NCBI RefSeq assembly: GCF_015706575.1
Contig: NW_024037074.1
Span: 30,865,334-30,929,333, forward strand
Origin: Patiria miniata
Taxonomy: Eukaryota > Echinodermata > Asteroidea > Valvatida > Asterinidae
Direction: 5' to 3'
Length of the DNA: 64,000 nt
Part shown: positions 1-12,389 of the stretch, one piece after another
Layout: each line of letters starts with the position of its first letter
Numbering within the stretch: the first letter of the stretch is position 1
Notes under the pieces: generated by a model
Told to the model about the DNA's origin: nothing
The model's database searches: none
What the model saw: the letters and a program-made list of their open reading frames with translations, nothing else
Program-made: the position numbers and the translations under genes

Positions 1-424
1 TGAGACCACAATCTCTGGGACCATAAAGTACTCTCAAGGACCAAGAATTGTGCACTTCTTTTATTTTCCTTACCAAATGGCTGAAAAGTGGGCGTCACGT
101 GCATTTCATTGCTTGCCCTAGTTAACCCAACCTGTGCCGCTCAACAGGAACTACAAGTACAAGCATCCACCCATGACCCTTGAAGTCATCAAAAACTTCC
201 TTTCAAGTTTGCAAATAGAGACTGCCTCCCCACACGGCCGGCCGTTTCCCATTTTTTCCCAGCCATTAACCACAGGCCCTCTAGAGACGTGCACCTGTGT
301 CGCTCACGTTCACTATAGCATTTACCTTGTAAATAGAGGGATGTGCAGTTGCCCCTGACTCATTGCTGGGCCAACTTGGAATACTTTATTTCTTTCTAGA
401 AATAAAGAAAAATATGAAACCAAG

Positions 425-657
425 GATTCCTCAAAAGTGCCCAGGCACTGTGACTCGAAAAAACCTAGAGAGGAGACAATGAGAATAAATTACACTTTTT
501 TAGAGGCGGGAGGAAAACCCCAAAGGAATATTCTGGGGAAACCCACGGGATCAGGTAGGGACTGAAAACCCAATCCACATGCGGCCAGGGCAGGAATCGA
601 ACCCGGGCCATAGCGGTGGAAGGCAAGGAAAGTAACCACTGCGCCAACTAGCTTCAG
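425..657 (-). repeat. tRNA-derived SINE
   Basis: Read on the minus strand, the head contains an RNA polymerase III A box (TGGCGCAGTGG, 646 to 636) and, at normal tRNA spacing, a B box (GGTTCGATTCC, 603 to 593). A conserved-looking body follows (TTTCAGTCCC, GGGTTTCCCCAGAA) down to about base 425. The tRNA-like part lacks a clean acceptor stem, so it is a retroposon head and not a tRNA gene. The family was not identified by name. Confidence 0.75.
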
Positions 658-2480
658 AGAGCAGATTGATGAGAACCAGCCACCAGCCGTGTGCGGCAGG
701 TCAGATATTGGCTGGTAACCGGTAGTTTACATGTTACTTGTAAGCAAATTTCTGAGCTCATCTGCTCCGTGAATTAGCCCCCCCCCCCCTCCTCTCCCCC
801 TCCACCCTCCGCCAACTGCTGTACCTGTACAGGTCCTGTTTGTTGGACTGCCTTCGGAGGGTTCAAGTCCAGCAGGATGAAATCAGGGACAAGCTGGGTT
901 GACATCTGGACGCTGGTCATATCCGATGACAAAGTAAAGCATCCCTGCAGCTGGAGACAAATAAACCCGGCTATGAGGGGAGGGTGTTATCGGGACTGAA
1001 ACTGCAGAGCTAAGTGTCGACGAAAAAAGTACTAGTACTTAACATGTGGTAGACCCAGATGATTATTTGGTCATTTACATGTAGTCAGTCAACCAATTTG
1101 TCGGCTAATTGGTTGCATGGGTTATTAAATTCTGAGATGTTCTGGCAAAATGAGACTGAACTAGGCATACTGGTAGGCCATAGTAGACAAAAATGCAAAG
1201 AACCCAATGGGATGATTTTTTATCCTGATTTATAGATATTGGTAATTTGATTGGCCTACATGTACTGGGTATGTACCATACCGGTATTTCAAAGAAATAG
1301 TTGGAATTTTTTTTTTTTTTTAAGGAAAAACATATATTTCATCTTTCATTTTCACGACTACAAAACTCAAAACTTTAAAAGCCTTTTACTCAGTATTTTA
1401 CTTTTTTATTTTATGCCAATAAATGTAAAATTTACAAACGGCCATAAGTTGTCAACGGAATGTCCAATTATCTCCCTCATGATTGCAAGTCACATGGACA
1501 TGGTGTGCTTAGTCCATCTCAGCTCATTTTGTTCCTTGTCAACCCACATTCCGCCGACGGAGACACTCCAGAATGTACTTCAGCATTAAGGTTTGATTGT
1601 GGTTGTGCCTTGAATTCATTATAAAAAAAAGAGAATAGCAATAAAGAAATTCAATTATTCGGTGTGGGCTCTTGAAGGCTTCCGAGGAAGGGGATGGTCA
1701 CTGTGTTTGGAGAGAGAGCCAACTGTAGTGGAGAGAAAAAAAAGAGAAGGAGGCTTTTGTAGTGAAACGAGGCTGTGTTTGCCGGTGTAGAATTGCCAAG
1801 TGTGTTGACCGGGCCACTTGGCCCCTCTTGGCAGCTTAATCCCAGCGGAATGGAGTGCGAAGTACGGGTAGTGTTGTGGAAAAGAAAAAAAGATGTTGAT
1901 GAAATGCTCCGGTGTAATGTACTTGAAGATGATGGTGGGTGTGTGTGTATGTGTTACTTTGAGGGGGTGGGTAGCCCCTGTAGCGGCGAGAATATTTATA
2001 CCGCAAACAAGTCTCTCAATGATGAAATTCTTGGCGGAAACATGTCTGATGATTAAAACGCCAAGGTGCGAGGGATTGATGGGAATACAGATGAGGCAGC
2101 CTTTGTCAAGATGCTTGTTGTTCTGTCTGGCATGAGGTGGGGATACAAGTGACACTACAAATCTCGCTGTATGCATTTTAAAAGATCTGATTGTTACATG
2201 TCGGCCCTACGCACCGCCGAGCATTTCCTATTACCCAGTGGGATATCTCTGTTTTTTCACTTTGGGAATATCATGGAGCGATTGGTTCAACCGTCATTGA
2301 CTAACACAGTGTTCAAACTTGCTCCTAGTTTGTAAAAGTATAATTTTATTGTCTGGCTGACATGTAGGCTTTATTTTGTAGGCTGGTTCAGCCACTCTGT
2401 TTCACCTGGAGTGCTGACAGCTGTTGGTGTTTCTGGACTGGACCCAGAATCCGAACTCTGGTGACCTTCTTTGTTGATTT
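658..2480. other. Unassigned stretch
   Basis: There is a C-rich tract near 780-812, and a short tRNA-like B-box remnant (GGTTCAAGTCC) near 860-871, too short to call. Bases 1655-2176 are open in several frames on both strands (173 codons on the minus strand), but no known domain is seen and the composition is simple (GT-rich, A-rich). Nothing else is recognised. Confidence 0.5.
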
Positions 2481-2734
2481 TAGGCCTGCATTAAAAGCTT
2501 TCTCTCATCTAAGGGGTGTTCACACTACAGCCTCTCAACCCAGGTTGAATTCAACTATGGGCGAATCCAGTGCCACCCCGGGTTGAGTTTATTAATAAAA
2601 CCCAGCGTTCAACCCTGCGTCGTTTCACACTTGTTTCGTGAGAAACCTAGCTGATTTCGTTCGGTTGCTAGTAGTAGTACTACTGTTTTGAACCCTGGCG
2701 AGACTTTCACCCCAGGTTGAAAATCTCAACCCGG

Positions 2735-2850
2735 GTTGCAATACATCCTCCAAAGTCAACCCACACTTTTTTGGGGGGCCATTTGACCTCAGTCCTCCGA
2801 AGTCCTCCAAAACCGCCTGGTTGATTTTCGGAGGATTGAGTGAGGGTTAA
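2735..2850 (+). repeat. Partial copy of the GGAGGATTGAG repeat family
   Basis: It contains ATCCTCCAAAGTCAACCCAC, CCTCCAAAACC and GGAGGATTGAG followed by GAGGGTTAAGG. The same words occur in fuller copies at 11985-12385, 30690-30800, 33170-33600 and 41330-41720. Just before it (2515-2735) lie repeated AACCCAGGTTGA/AACCCGGGTTGA words, probably another short repeat. No coding capacity. Confidence 0.6.
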
Positions 2851-3307
2851 GGTTGATGACTTGAATCAAGTCTACATGTAGTTCCCCCTTCATACCATAG
2901 GTATGCTGTCAGCCTTGATAGCAAGGCTAATCAATCCACAGTTATGCCTTGCCCTCCCTAATGGACCGCCAAGCCACATTGGATGACCACTGCCCATGAA
3001 TCATTTTAAGAATATGAACTCCAACCACCCAGTTGACCTTATCAGGTACTTGTTATTCCCCCACAACTCCCGGTGCTTTTTCCAAGTAATTTTCTGCCCA
3101 CACACCTCTCTTCTCTCTCGGAGGTTAATTTTGCCCGTCAGCCTGTCAGGTGAGCCAGGATCCTGAACTGCAACTTGATGATTTTTCATTTTCATTTTGG
3201 CAAGACATTAAAGGGGCACATTCCAGAGAATGCATCCATTTGGTCTCAAAATGCTTTTACCATGAAATGATGAAATGGTTAATAAGTTCTTAAAAGTTCT
3301 TACATTT

Positions 3308-3508
3308 GTGCACACACCCAAACGTGTGTTCACCGTCGATTGTGGACGTCCTATTGTCCCTCTTTTGTTTGTACTTAAACGTTTTAGGATTACTCCCATG
3401 GGTATTGTACACGACCCCAGTCGCGGACGTGTGCTGGGAATCGTGGACAACATTGTTCTCTTTTGTTCTCTGATATTTTTCGTCCACGGTTTGAAAAGAT
3501 GAACACGT
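3308..3508 (-). repeat. Dispersed repeat with a conserved 60-codon frame, copy A
   Basis: On the minus strand this matches 51836-52050 (plus strand). Both copies keep a frame translating to DEKY-RTKENN, DSQHTSA-GVVY and KQKRDNRTST, and then GEHTF. The length difference between copies is 12 bases, which preserves frame. This copy starts with GTG where the other has ATG. The DNA also contains an internal imperfect direct repeat (ATTGTGGACG.. versus ATCGTGGACA..). No known protein family is recognised. Confidence 0.6.
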
Positions 3509-3509
3509 A

Positions 3510-5080
3510 CAGCTATACCGTGTAAATTTGCAGGTTTCGTGTAATCACTGCCCAATTAATTGAAAATGAAATTTTGTGACACAAAATTTGGGTCCTCCAA
3601 AATTGAGCCGTCAGAGTGCTAGTCATCATTTCAGTCAAATAAATTTCTTGTTAAAATGTTCTTCAAATAATTATGTGTGCACTAGGGTTCCCATGTGTAT
3701 AATTCTGAAGCTAGCATGAGAACTGACATCTGAAATACATAGGCTCGTGGAGCCTGCTATTTTACAACTTATCAAGGTTGATACAAGACACTCACAGCTT
3801 TGTGTTCCAAGTAAATTAATTGCTTTTTCACTTGTATCAGACTTTTTAGAGTTGGGGCAGGATTCCGAAAAAAAACCCCCAAAAACGAAGTATTTTCAAA
3901 ATGGCGGGTGGAGGTGATTGAACGACTGTTTCATGAACGAAAAAAATCACACAAACAGCAGTCGTCATGCTGTTATTATCCTTGTCCAAGATGTTAATAT
4001 AAGATTCTAATTTAAAACTTTGCGCAGCTACGTCAAGTTTCGTGAAATCGATCGTAACTTTATTGCGCAATCACGTGCAATACATTTGTTGCGTACATGT
4101 AAGTCCTACGCATGGCGTAAGTTTTGCTCTGTTTCGTGAAACTGGCTGCTGCTCCACAAAATTCACCCGAGGTCTTCAAGCCAAATCTTGAAGCCTAAAA
4201 GCATGATACCAGCTCCGGGATATCACATGTACAACATGTACACCTTGCTGATATCACATGGCCATATTTTTTTTTCGACTAGCAGCCACCTTTCCTAATG
4301 AAGTTACACAGGGACCCACCCTTACAGCTCCTTTTATTTCAGACATCGATTATTTTTGTGCCCGCTCTCTGAACCCGATATTTCCCGGACTTCCCAATCT
4401 GGCCAGGCAAGCTTGTGGTGTCTCTTACCAGATATTCAGGCCAGTGTGTTGGCTTTGACCTCAGAAAGATGGGACGAGGTCTCCGGTTTCATACCTGGCG
4501 AGCCGGGGCCTGGTTTTTAAATCATTTTCCAGGCTCACCTAGATTCTTGAAGACCTGCAAAAAGTTGGGGTTCAAATATGGAAGGGGGAGGGGTTTGGGT
4601 TGGTGAAAAACCAAGAATTAACAGTGAATTGAACAAAGTTTCCCACTATCTGACAATTGGACATCTTACTTTTATCCCAGCATTTCCTTTAGATTCTTTT
4701 TCTTTGGTCTGTGACTTTTGACCTCAGGATTCCAAGAATGTCGCTAAGGGGTGCAGGCCAGTAAATTGGCCTGAAATTCATATCACGATTTGCATGCCCT
4801 CATTAGAGCATTTTATGGGCCATGAACTTGAGGGTTTGTAAAAAAGAAGGGTGGAAGCCATGAACAGGATCAGAGCTTGTATCCTGTGAAATTCGGATGA
4901 AATTGGGCCCTAAATTTACTTCTTCTTTTTTGCAGTGGAGCGTACATGTACAGGACTACTTTTAGGGGTGATCATCTTTGGTTGGAATGTTTTTGCAAAA
5001 GTTATTGGTTAACCCCCTAAAAATTGAGCAGAAAGTGAAAGATGATGAAATAAGCTTTAGGCCCAAAAAACCCCAAAATA
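3510..5080. other. Unassigned stretch
   Basis: AT-rich unique-looking DNA. A short direct repeat, GATATCACATG, occurs at about 4220 and 4251. Nothing else is recognised. Confidence 0.5.
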
Positions 5081-5405
5081 CTCGGTCTCTGGTCAGACCA
5101 AAGTTCCGGAATTGATGCGGCGACGGGTTTTTTTTTTTTTTCAAGCTTGGACTGTACAGACAAGGTGGGGTACTATTTTTGCATTTTTTGGTGTCCTCAT
5201 GTTCATTGGTGTCCTCCATAATTTGCCTTGGTGCCCTCGATCATTTGTCTTGGTGCAATTTCCCATTTCCTGGTGCTCCTGGGTACAAAAATTTGAGGAG
5301 GTGCGGCAATAGAGGCTTCTGTTGGAGCTACCGCGGAAAATTTTGGGGAAAAAAAGGATTGACGCGCATGATTAAAATCGACGCGCGCGCTGACCAGAGA
5401 CCGAC
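5081..5405. mobile_element. MITE with TA target site, CTCGGTCTCTGG ends
   Basis: Terminal inverted repeats CTCGGTCTCTGGTCAG (5081) and CTGACCAGAGACCGAC (ending 5405) enclose 325 bp, flanked by TA on both sides. Subterminal GATGCGGCGA and GCGCGTCGAT words are also roughly inverted. There is no transposase frame, and a Tc1/mariner-type origin is suggested by the TA target. The interior repeats TGGTGTCCTC, TTGGTGCCCTCG and TTGGTGCAATT. Confidence 0.7.
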
Positions 5406-5409
5406 TATT

Positions 5410-7415
5410 ATTTTTTTTTGACCTTAATTTGATGGGTGTCTTAAACACCTTGGAAAGTATTTTTCATATTTTTTGGAAGTGGGTGTAATTATCACTGAGG
5501 TCTATGGCAGTTTATTTACTGGTCTGCAACCTTAATATATTCTTAGTTGGTAAGCCCATGGAGGGGTTCTTATTCCTCCATGGTAAGCCATACGTGGGCT
5601 TTATTTCGATTGCTTACCGGTACATGTTGAATATTGTCAAAAACATAAAATGGGCTTTCAAATTATCATGACTCCAGAGACATCAATTAAATGTGTACAA
5701 TGTATCCATTACCCTTTGTATACAAATGTACATGACTTTTTCTGACTTCCTTTTGCACACTTGCATCATTGCATGTAAGGCTTTCAGTTTCATATTTCAG
5801 TTTCAAATATTTCCTTATTTCAGATGGCGGCCATTAAGTTAAAAAAAAAACCCAACATTTGTTTGCCAGAGCTCTTTGTGCACAATGAATCCGGCCTCAA
5901 GCTGGGCTGTGGAATGCATCACTAACTAAATAGTTGCAGATAGTGTTACAGCGCGCTGCCATTTTTTGTTTAGTAGCCAGGGGCTGAATCCGCTTTGGTA
6001 GAACTTTCTTGCTCTTGCGTTGCCTGTGAATGATACTGTGCATGTATGAGAAATTAACTGTTGCACAACTGTTGAAATTCCATTTGGTATGGCTGTGGTT
6101 GATGTGTGTATTTCTCTTCAAAATTTGGTTAGATACCGGTACATGCACATGTAGTGAAAACAAACATTGGATTACTTTTACAAGGAAATAGACAGGTAGG
6201 GCCTACATGTATGTACTGGTAAGAAATGACCATTCAATTTCAAACACCACTGAAGTTAACGTGTCAACAGGTCTGGTACCACGTGGCTGCATCCACACAT
6301 TCATTAATTCCCTCAACAAGTCATGCATTCTGTGTATTTCAATGAGACCAAAAAGGCTGAGAAACTTCAATACAAATAATGTATGTACATTGTACATGGA
6401 TCGTGCCATACATTGTACATTGTACTTGCCGACATCCACATTGATAAACTACACGTACTTCTAGCATCTTGGAATCGCGTGTCTTCAATGTCTCGACCAA
6501 TTTTTTTTGTAAAAAACAAAATGCCCGCCGGTGATGATATCACTATCACTCTGGCTCCAGAAAGGTGAGTAAAGATTCCTAGAATAAAGAAAAAAAATGG
6601 GGGGAAAAAATGAGGCTCTGAAAATTTGGAGCTGAGACAGATATGCATGATATGAGAACCTGTCCGTGTATTGATTGGGATCGCTTTTTCGAATTTATTA
6701 TAAAAAAAAATTGGAGCGCAAAGAGAGAAAGTGAATTTGACACCTGTCAATCTCCTTTGATTTCAGTGGTACAAGTAATCTTTGCAGGGAAGGGGGGGGG
6801 GGAGGGGTGGGGGACCTGGGATGAACACAGTGGGTCCCCGGGAGTGGCATTTGCAGTCCCCACCGTGTGTGGCGCCCGCAAAATGACTGACAGAGACCTG
6901 TCACATCAAGATCAAATGCAATTTGACGGGACACCCTTCCTTGAGCTGGGCTCACTCCCCAATCAAAAAATTATGATTTTTGGCAGCGCTCTCTCCAAGA
7001 TTTCCATGTGGACGTTGAAATTTAGAATGATGGCTTTAGACGGTTTACGGTGGGGGAACTTTTCTGTAAGGATGAGGAAGGTCAAAAATGATTATTACTT
7101 CCATGTGGCACGTTGTTTGCCAGAGTGGTGCACCATGTTCTCACCGTGGGGGAATTCTCTATTTTTTGGGGGGGACAACACCCTTAGGTACCTGGGTAAT
7201 TCCTGGCGAGACCCCTGATTGTTTGTAATTTTGTGAGAGAAATAAAAGTTGATGGACATGTGCCATTTTGGTAATCCTATTGTCCAGTTTCTAGGGCAGG
7301 CTCACAGAATGTTGGCTCGCAACCAAGTATGTACATGTACATTGGTTGTGACTGGTATTTAGTTGTCGTTTACTAGACATAACAATCGCATGGAATTTTA
7401 GCCGGTATCCTGATA
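5410..7415. other. Unassigned stretch with the longest open frame of the window
   Basis: Mostly unique AT-rich DNA. Bases 6643-7218 are open for 191 codons on the plus strand. The translation has no recognised domain, includes a poly-G-encoded Gly/Trp run and does not resemble the missing L1 domain, so it is not called a gene. GTACATTGTACATG-type palindromes cluster at 6380-6430. Confidence 0.45.
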
Positions 7416-7417
7416 TT

Positions 7418-7500
7418 GAGCAAGGTTTTTTGTGCTCAAGCAAATTTTGTGCTTAAGCAGCTTTTGTGCTTAAGCAGCTCTATGAAATTGGCCCCAGCTG
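7418..7500 (+). repeat. Copy of a GTGCTTAAGCAGCTCTATGAAATTGG repeat (SINE-tail-like)
   Basis: Three near-direct copies of TTTTGTGCTTAAGCA are followed by GCTCTATGAAATTGGCCCC. Related words occur at 13560-13945 and 18770-18865. The family looks like a degenerate SINE tail or MITE; its ends cannot be fixed from this window. Confidence 0.5.
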
Positions 7501-9880
7501 CTGCTTTAAAGTCGATGGGGGCAGGAAGGGGAAGGGGGGGGGGGGGCAACAGGGGCCACCCCACCCCCTCCCAGAAAATCGTTCTGGATCTGCTTGTGCC
7601 TTCTTTGATGGAAACACCATGCCATCTGTAGTGTAGGGGAGCTCCAATCATTTGTATTCTAATGATTTGCAGTCGGTTCTCTTTTCTTGGCAATGATCAG
7701 GGCCCCAAATATCCCAACATGTTTTGCAAGAACGGATTTAGCCAAACAGCTGGTTTGGTTTGGCATCCTGCCAAACTAATAGCTTACTTGAGACTCCTTT
7801 TCCTTTCACGTTCGCTTTGTCTCGCCAGATCTCTTTGTGTATCAGCAGAGTGCATGTACTTAACTCACAAATGTACTCCACCTGTCACTATATAAGCACA
7901 TCATTTGGCATGTTTTCTTTTTCTTTATTGATTCGGAAATTTTCATTTTATCCAATTTAATTTGATGTACACAGGTCTCGTCTGCCTTCAGTTTTGGAAC
8001 CAGAATCACAATTTCTGACTTGATTTTTTTTTTAAGCACCACCATAAATAAAAATGGTTTGTTAAATGTGAACTTGTGAAATTATTGAACTGGCTGGCAA
8101 CGCTTTGAACGATTTTCGCTGTAATGGAGGCGATGATTGAAAAAAAATATAATCATTACAAAAGTAATTCAGAAGCCCTACTAAAATTATTGAACCAAAA
8201 AAGCTGAATAAAAACCAATGATGTAAAGTCACAACTCTCTTGAATTCAAAGGAGAACTTTTGTATACTTGTATTATTACCAGTATGAGGTTTTCGTTTGT
8301 AACTTCCTTTGTTTGTACAGTTACCAAAAAGGGGAACAAACTCATTTTCAAGACTTTTTTCTTTTGCAAGTTCAGTTCGGCATTGTATTTGTAGGCGCTG
8401 AGGTCTTTTCTTCCACACCTTCAGCAATGCCATTGTCGGGTTTAATCCGACAAGAAAAGGGTCGAACAAAAGCTGTCACTGAGTTGTCCAACAAACCGGA
8501 GTCCATTGTCCGCTTTTGTCACATTCAATTAACTCACAAAAGATCCGAGTTTAGCTGAACACCGTTTGGCAGTTTGGCTTTTTTGTTGGCTAATCCCTAG
8601 CCAGAGGTCTTGCGGCTTGACTGGCAGGAGAATTCCCCCTGAAAATTAAAAAAGAAAAGTATTTTGTTGTTGTACATGTATGCCCATAATAGAAGGGAAT
8701 TCTTTTAGGTGAGCAGCTGCTGATGGTGTTATTGTGCGTTTAGTCATCGGGCCTTGAGAACCGCTCGCCACGGGACGTAAATATTAGCCTGACCCACACA
8801 TGCTTTGGTTCATGGGATGGTTCACCCCACGGTTAGACAAACAGCGTCCACACTGTGTACTAACTTTAGACATCCCCCTGTCCAAGTCATGATGATGCAC
8901 ACATGTGACAGAGTTTTACTGCCTCCCCAGTTATTTTTTTGTTTCCTGGGTTTTCCCATGGAAGATGTTTACATCCTTAGTTTTGGGTCTCACAAAAAAA
9001 CCAGACCAGAGTCCCAGATTTAGGCCAGTTATTTACTTAAGTCGGAGAGCTTAAGTTGGTCTAGACGGTATTTTCTTTTTATGGTTTGCCCAACAGATTT
9101 TCCGGGGAGGGATTTATGGGTGGTGAGGATTGTCCAGTCAGTTGCTTGCTTGTTGTTTTTCAGGTCAATTTTTTGGGGTTGGAAGCAACAGTTGGAGATC
9201 TTACCTCCCTGGTAGTTGTTTATGCTTACCGGTGGAGCTGCAAGTGTCATAACACAGCCCTCCTGCGTGTCTGTCAGGAGCCAGCGCCCAGCATGCTGTG
9301 GCCGTTCCCTCCTTCCTCATCAGAGTCCCTCACCCCACCAAACTCAAGACCAGCTTCGCTTCCAACACCTCACCTTTAATTCCATTTCTTCATTTATACC
9401 CACTGTGCAACGGCCGAGCGCCGGGCACCATCTGTGTGGGACATTCGCAGCCTGTCGTCCGTGCGTCCGCACCAGTCTGCCTGTCAATTTCAATCCTGGC
9501 AACACTTTGATGGAATTTTTCTTTGAGGGGGGCTGAGAAGGGTATTTTAATTACTTGTTTTGATTTTCCAAGACTTGTGTGGTTGCTTTCGAAGATTATG
9601 TTTTCTTCATGAAAATCTTGAAGTTACGTATAATTCTGCCATGATTGACATTTGAATATTTTTTTTTTTAAATAGCAGTCATAAAAAAAATTGAATTGAT
9701 AAAAATCTTGAAACTAAAGAATCGTACTCCTTTCAAGACAGATTTTCTGAAGACAAAAAAAGACCAATATCGGTCCAACAATGGGCATAACTTTTCTGTT
9801 TTCATTCCGTTCATCATCTTGCAAATTGTGGTGTGCGTTGGAAAATAATACTTAATATTAGGAATCTAATATACCGGTAC
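7500..9880. other. Unassigned stretch
   Basis: It contains a G-run near 7538-7546, an AT-rich segment at 7900-8250 and a C-rich, CpG-containing segment at 9240-9510 open in three plus frames (up to 106 codons). No domain, splice pattern or repeat family could be assigned. Confidence 0.45.
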
Positions 9881-10060
9881 AAATATAACATGGTTTGAGG
9901 TTGGATAGTTGATATTACATGTAACGGTAGCTCCCCGAGGTACCGGGAGTTGACAAACTCGTTTCTAGCCGAACTACCAGTAGTTTGTCAACTTCCAATA
10001 TCGCGAGGAGCTACATGTAATATCGACTGTCCACTCAAAATATAAACCATGTTATATTGG
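9881..10060. repeat. 180-bp imperfect palindrome
   Basis: Left-arm words AAATATAACATGGTTT, TTGATATTACATGTA, GTAGCTCC and GTTGACAAACT recur inverted on the right as AGTTTGTCAAC, GGAGCTACATGTAATATCGA and AAACCATGTTATATT. The arms are about 80 bp around a short centre at about 9965-9980. It is probably a degenerate MITE; the ends continue into unique DNA with no clear target duplication. Confidence 0.7.
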
Positions 10061-11984
10061 TTTTACTACACCTCATACATACTCAGTTGCCATTACAATT
10101 TGCGGCATATCTTCGAAGTTACATGTCAAGCTCACCAGAAGAATATTTGTCAACCTCAAAAATATTCTGTTCTTTTGCAACGCAGTATTCCTAAGAGTTT
10201 CTACCGCATTGTGAACAACAGTTTTCGTTGAGGAGGCATCTTCATTGTCCACAAAAGCTCGGGAAAACACTGATTAACATATCGTGTGCCACCATCTTTT
10301 CATGTGTAGTTTGGGTGATGCTCGCGCGTGCATACTACACCCTTGCGACAGTTTCACGATTGCTTGATAAAGCGTGTGCATGCGTGGTAGATATCCCGTG
10401 CGATAGTTTACTATGCATGCGTATACTTTTACCCTGTGTGCGAATACTCGCAAAATATGTATGTGTGAATAACAGCAAGAATACTGGCTGGCATGTGATG
10501 GCGAATGGACCAGTGAGATTTGGCTCTCGATCATGATATGTGTGAGTTATTGTTATTATAAATCTTTCTTGTATTGTTAAAAAAATATTAAGATATACAT
10601 GTGCCGGTACTGTTGCATGCTTAGTGATGAGAAGGGATGGTTTCTGCAAACAACAAAGTGATAGGTCGTGCTGTGTACACACATGATACACCAGATCATA
10701 GTGCAGCAACTACCGATACCCATTATGTACGTCACGGCTGTCACCTCATGGTGTGACCAACAATGTGTTATTTTCCTTTTCTCCGTCAAAGATCAAGATG
10801 AAATTCTGAATTAAGCAAGTATTGACATCGTTGCTACCGGTATGTAACGGCACTGTATGCGTGTTGTCGCCAAAAATGTTGCGCCAAGAATTTTCTCTTT
10901 ATTTTGGAATTGCGCCGAGAGAGCGAATGTGCCATTTCATGCATTTGTAAGCACCGCTCGCACCTGTTAGTGTCATTTCTCCCAGAGAGCCTTACCGGTA
11001 TGTTATGTACTGGGCGCTAAATGGCTTTTCAGAAGTGCAAGATTCCCACCAGGAAAAAAGAAGGAAAAAAAGGGCTAGAGATTCTAGCCTTTCAACTACC
11101 TTAGTCAGCTCTGTACCTGTACTTTGGTCAGGGTTGTCAGAGAGGGCAGTGACCTCACAGAAGTCCTAGGGTAATTCCAGACGGGATTACCCATAATTCC
11201 TGTAACTCGTGGGATTGCATCTACATGTACATGTACATGTATGAAGAACTGTAGTGGTGAAAACCTTTCCTACTCTCAGAGTCAGATTGTTAACCATGAT
11301 GGGTCCCTGGATGCTACTTTTTTTTTTGTCCCTCATGGTGGTGGTTTTTCGGTCCCTCATGGTTCGCTCTGCCCTGCCCTGCTTTTTGGGGTGAAATCTT
11401 TTTGTCAAATTGGCCTGGATCTGTCTTCTGCACTCCATGTCAAATCAGGAGAAAAAGGCTGTTAGAATGTAGCTTGTTGTCTTTTTTTTTGGGGGGGGGG
11501 AAATAAGGGTCTGTGGGTAGTCGTTGGGTGAGGCATGAAGGGGCAGTGAGATAGAAAAACAAACAGGGCTGCTGAGGCAGTAACCACAGAGGTGACAAGA
11601 AAGATGATGTTAACCATATTTGAGCTTTCAACACTCAAACCCGCGCTTGTCAGTTCAGTTCCCCTACTAGTGGACTATTCAAGACTGACCTGCTGAGGTT
11701 GCCTCCAGCACTACTGGTACATACATGTGTGATGCACAGCTAGACACAAGGACCAACAAGACGTTTTGTAATGATGTTTTGACCATCATATGATTAGAGA
11801 TGTCCACATCTTCCTTTTTCTAGTGCGCAGTTGTAAGTTACATGTACATGTACATCACAAATCCACAAGTAGTGCATTGATGTTCCTGAAATGAACTCTC
11901 TCAAACCTGTTCAGTTACCCTGGTAAATGGACTCCAGAAGGTTTTTTAATAGAATTTTGAAGGATGCCCCAGTTTACATAAAAA
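10061..11984. other. Unassigned stretch
   Basis: Contains CpG-bearing unique DNA at 10300-10480, (ACATGT) runs near 11221-11240 and a T/G homopolymer junction near 11482-11500. Overlapping open frames near 10228-10789 on both strands show no recognisable domain. Confidence 0.45.
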
Positions 11985-12385
11985 AATACTTCAGATCCCT
12001 AACTGCCCTGAACACTTCAAAATCCTCTTTGCCAAAGTGGAGGAATTTGGAGGATTGAGATTACATGGCACAAGTGTGTTACTGATTTTGTAGGATGCAC
12101 TTTGTCTGCACCTTGTGTTGTTCTTGCTCAGCCATGCATAAATATAGGCCTGGATTATGCTTGAAATCCTCCGTACTGCTCCAGGATGTCACTGGCCAAG
12201 CCTCAACATATTGACAGTCACTGCTGCAGGATTTTGCAGGATTGAGGCAGTGGTCACCCCTCCACGGACCATATTCAAGAAATAATGGAGGAATTTGCAG
12301 GATTGAGGCTATATGCTTTTGTTTCCATGAGGCAAATTACAGGATTTTGCAGGATTGAGGCTACATCCTAGCAAAAAGGCCTTGG
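11985..12385 (+). repeat. Near full-length copy of the GGAGGATTGAG repeat family
   Basis: The unit TTGGAGGATTGAG / TTTTGCAGGATTGAGG recurs at least four times, with a shared body (TATGCATAAAT.. GCTTGAAATCCTCC.. CAGTGGTCACCCCTCCA). It matches 33170-33600 and 41330-41720 in inverted orientation. No coding frame; a non-autonomous element with internal subrepeats. Confidence 0.75.
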
Positions 12386-12389
12386 GAAT

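Noticed and set aside
1655-2176. 173-codon minus-strand frame
   Set aside because: Low-complexity Thr/His and Phe runs, overlapping open frames on the other strand, and no recognised family.
6643-7218. Longest open frame of the window (191 codons, plus strand)
   Set aside because: No domain, no similarity to the expected L1 region, and a poly-G-derived stretch inside. Frames of this length can occur by chance in 64 kb.
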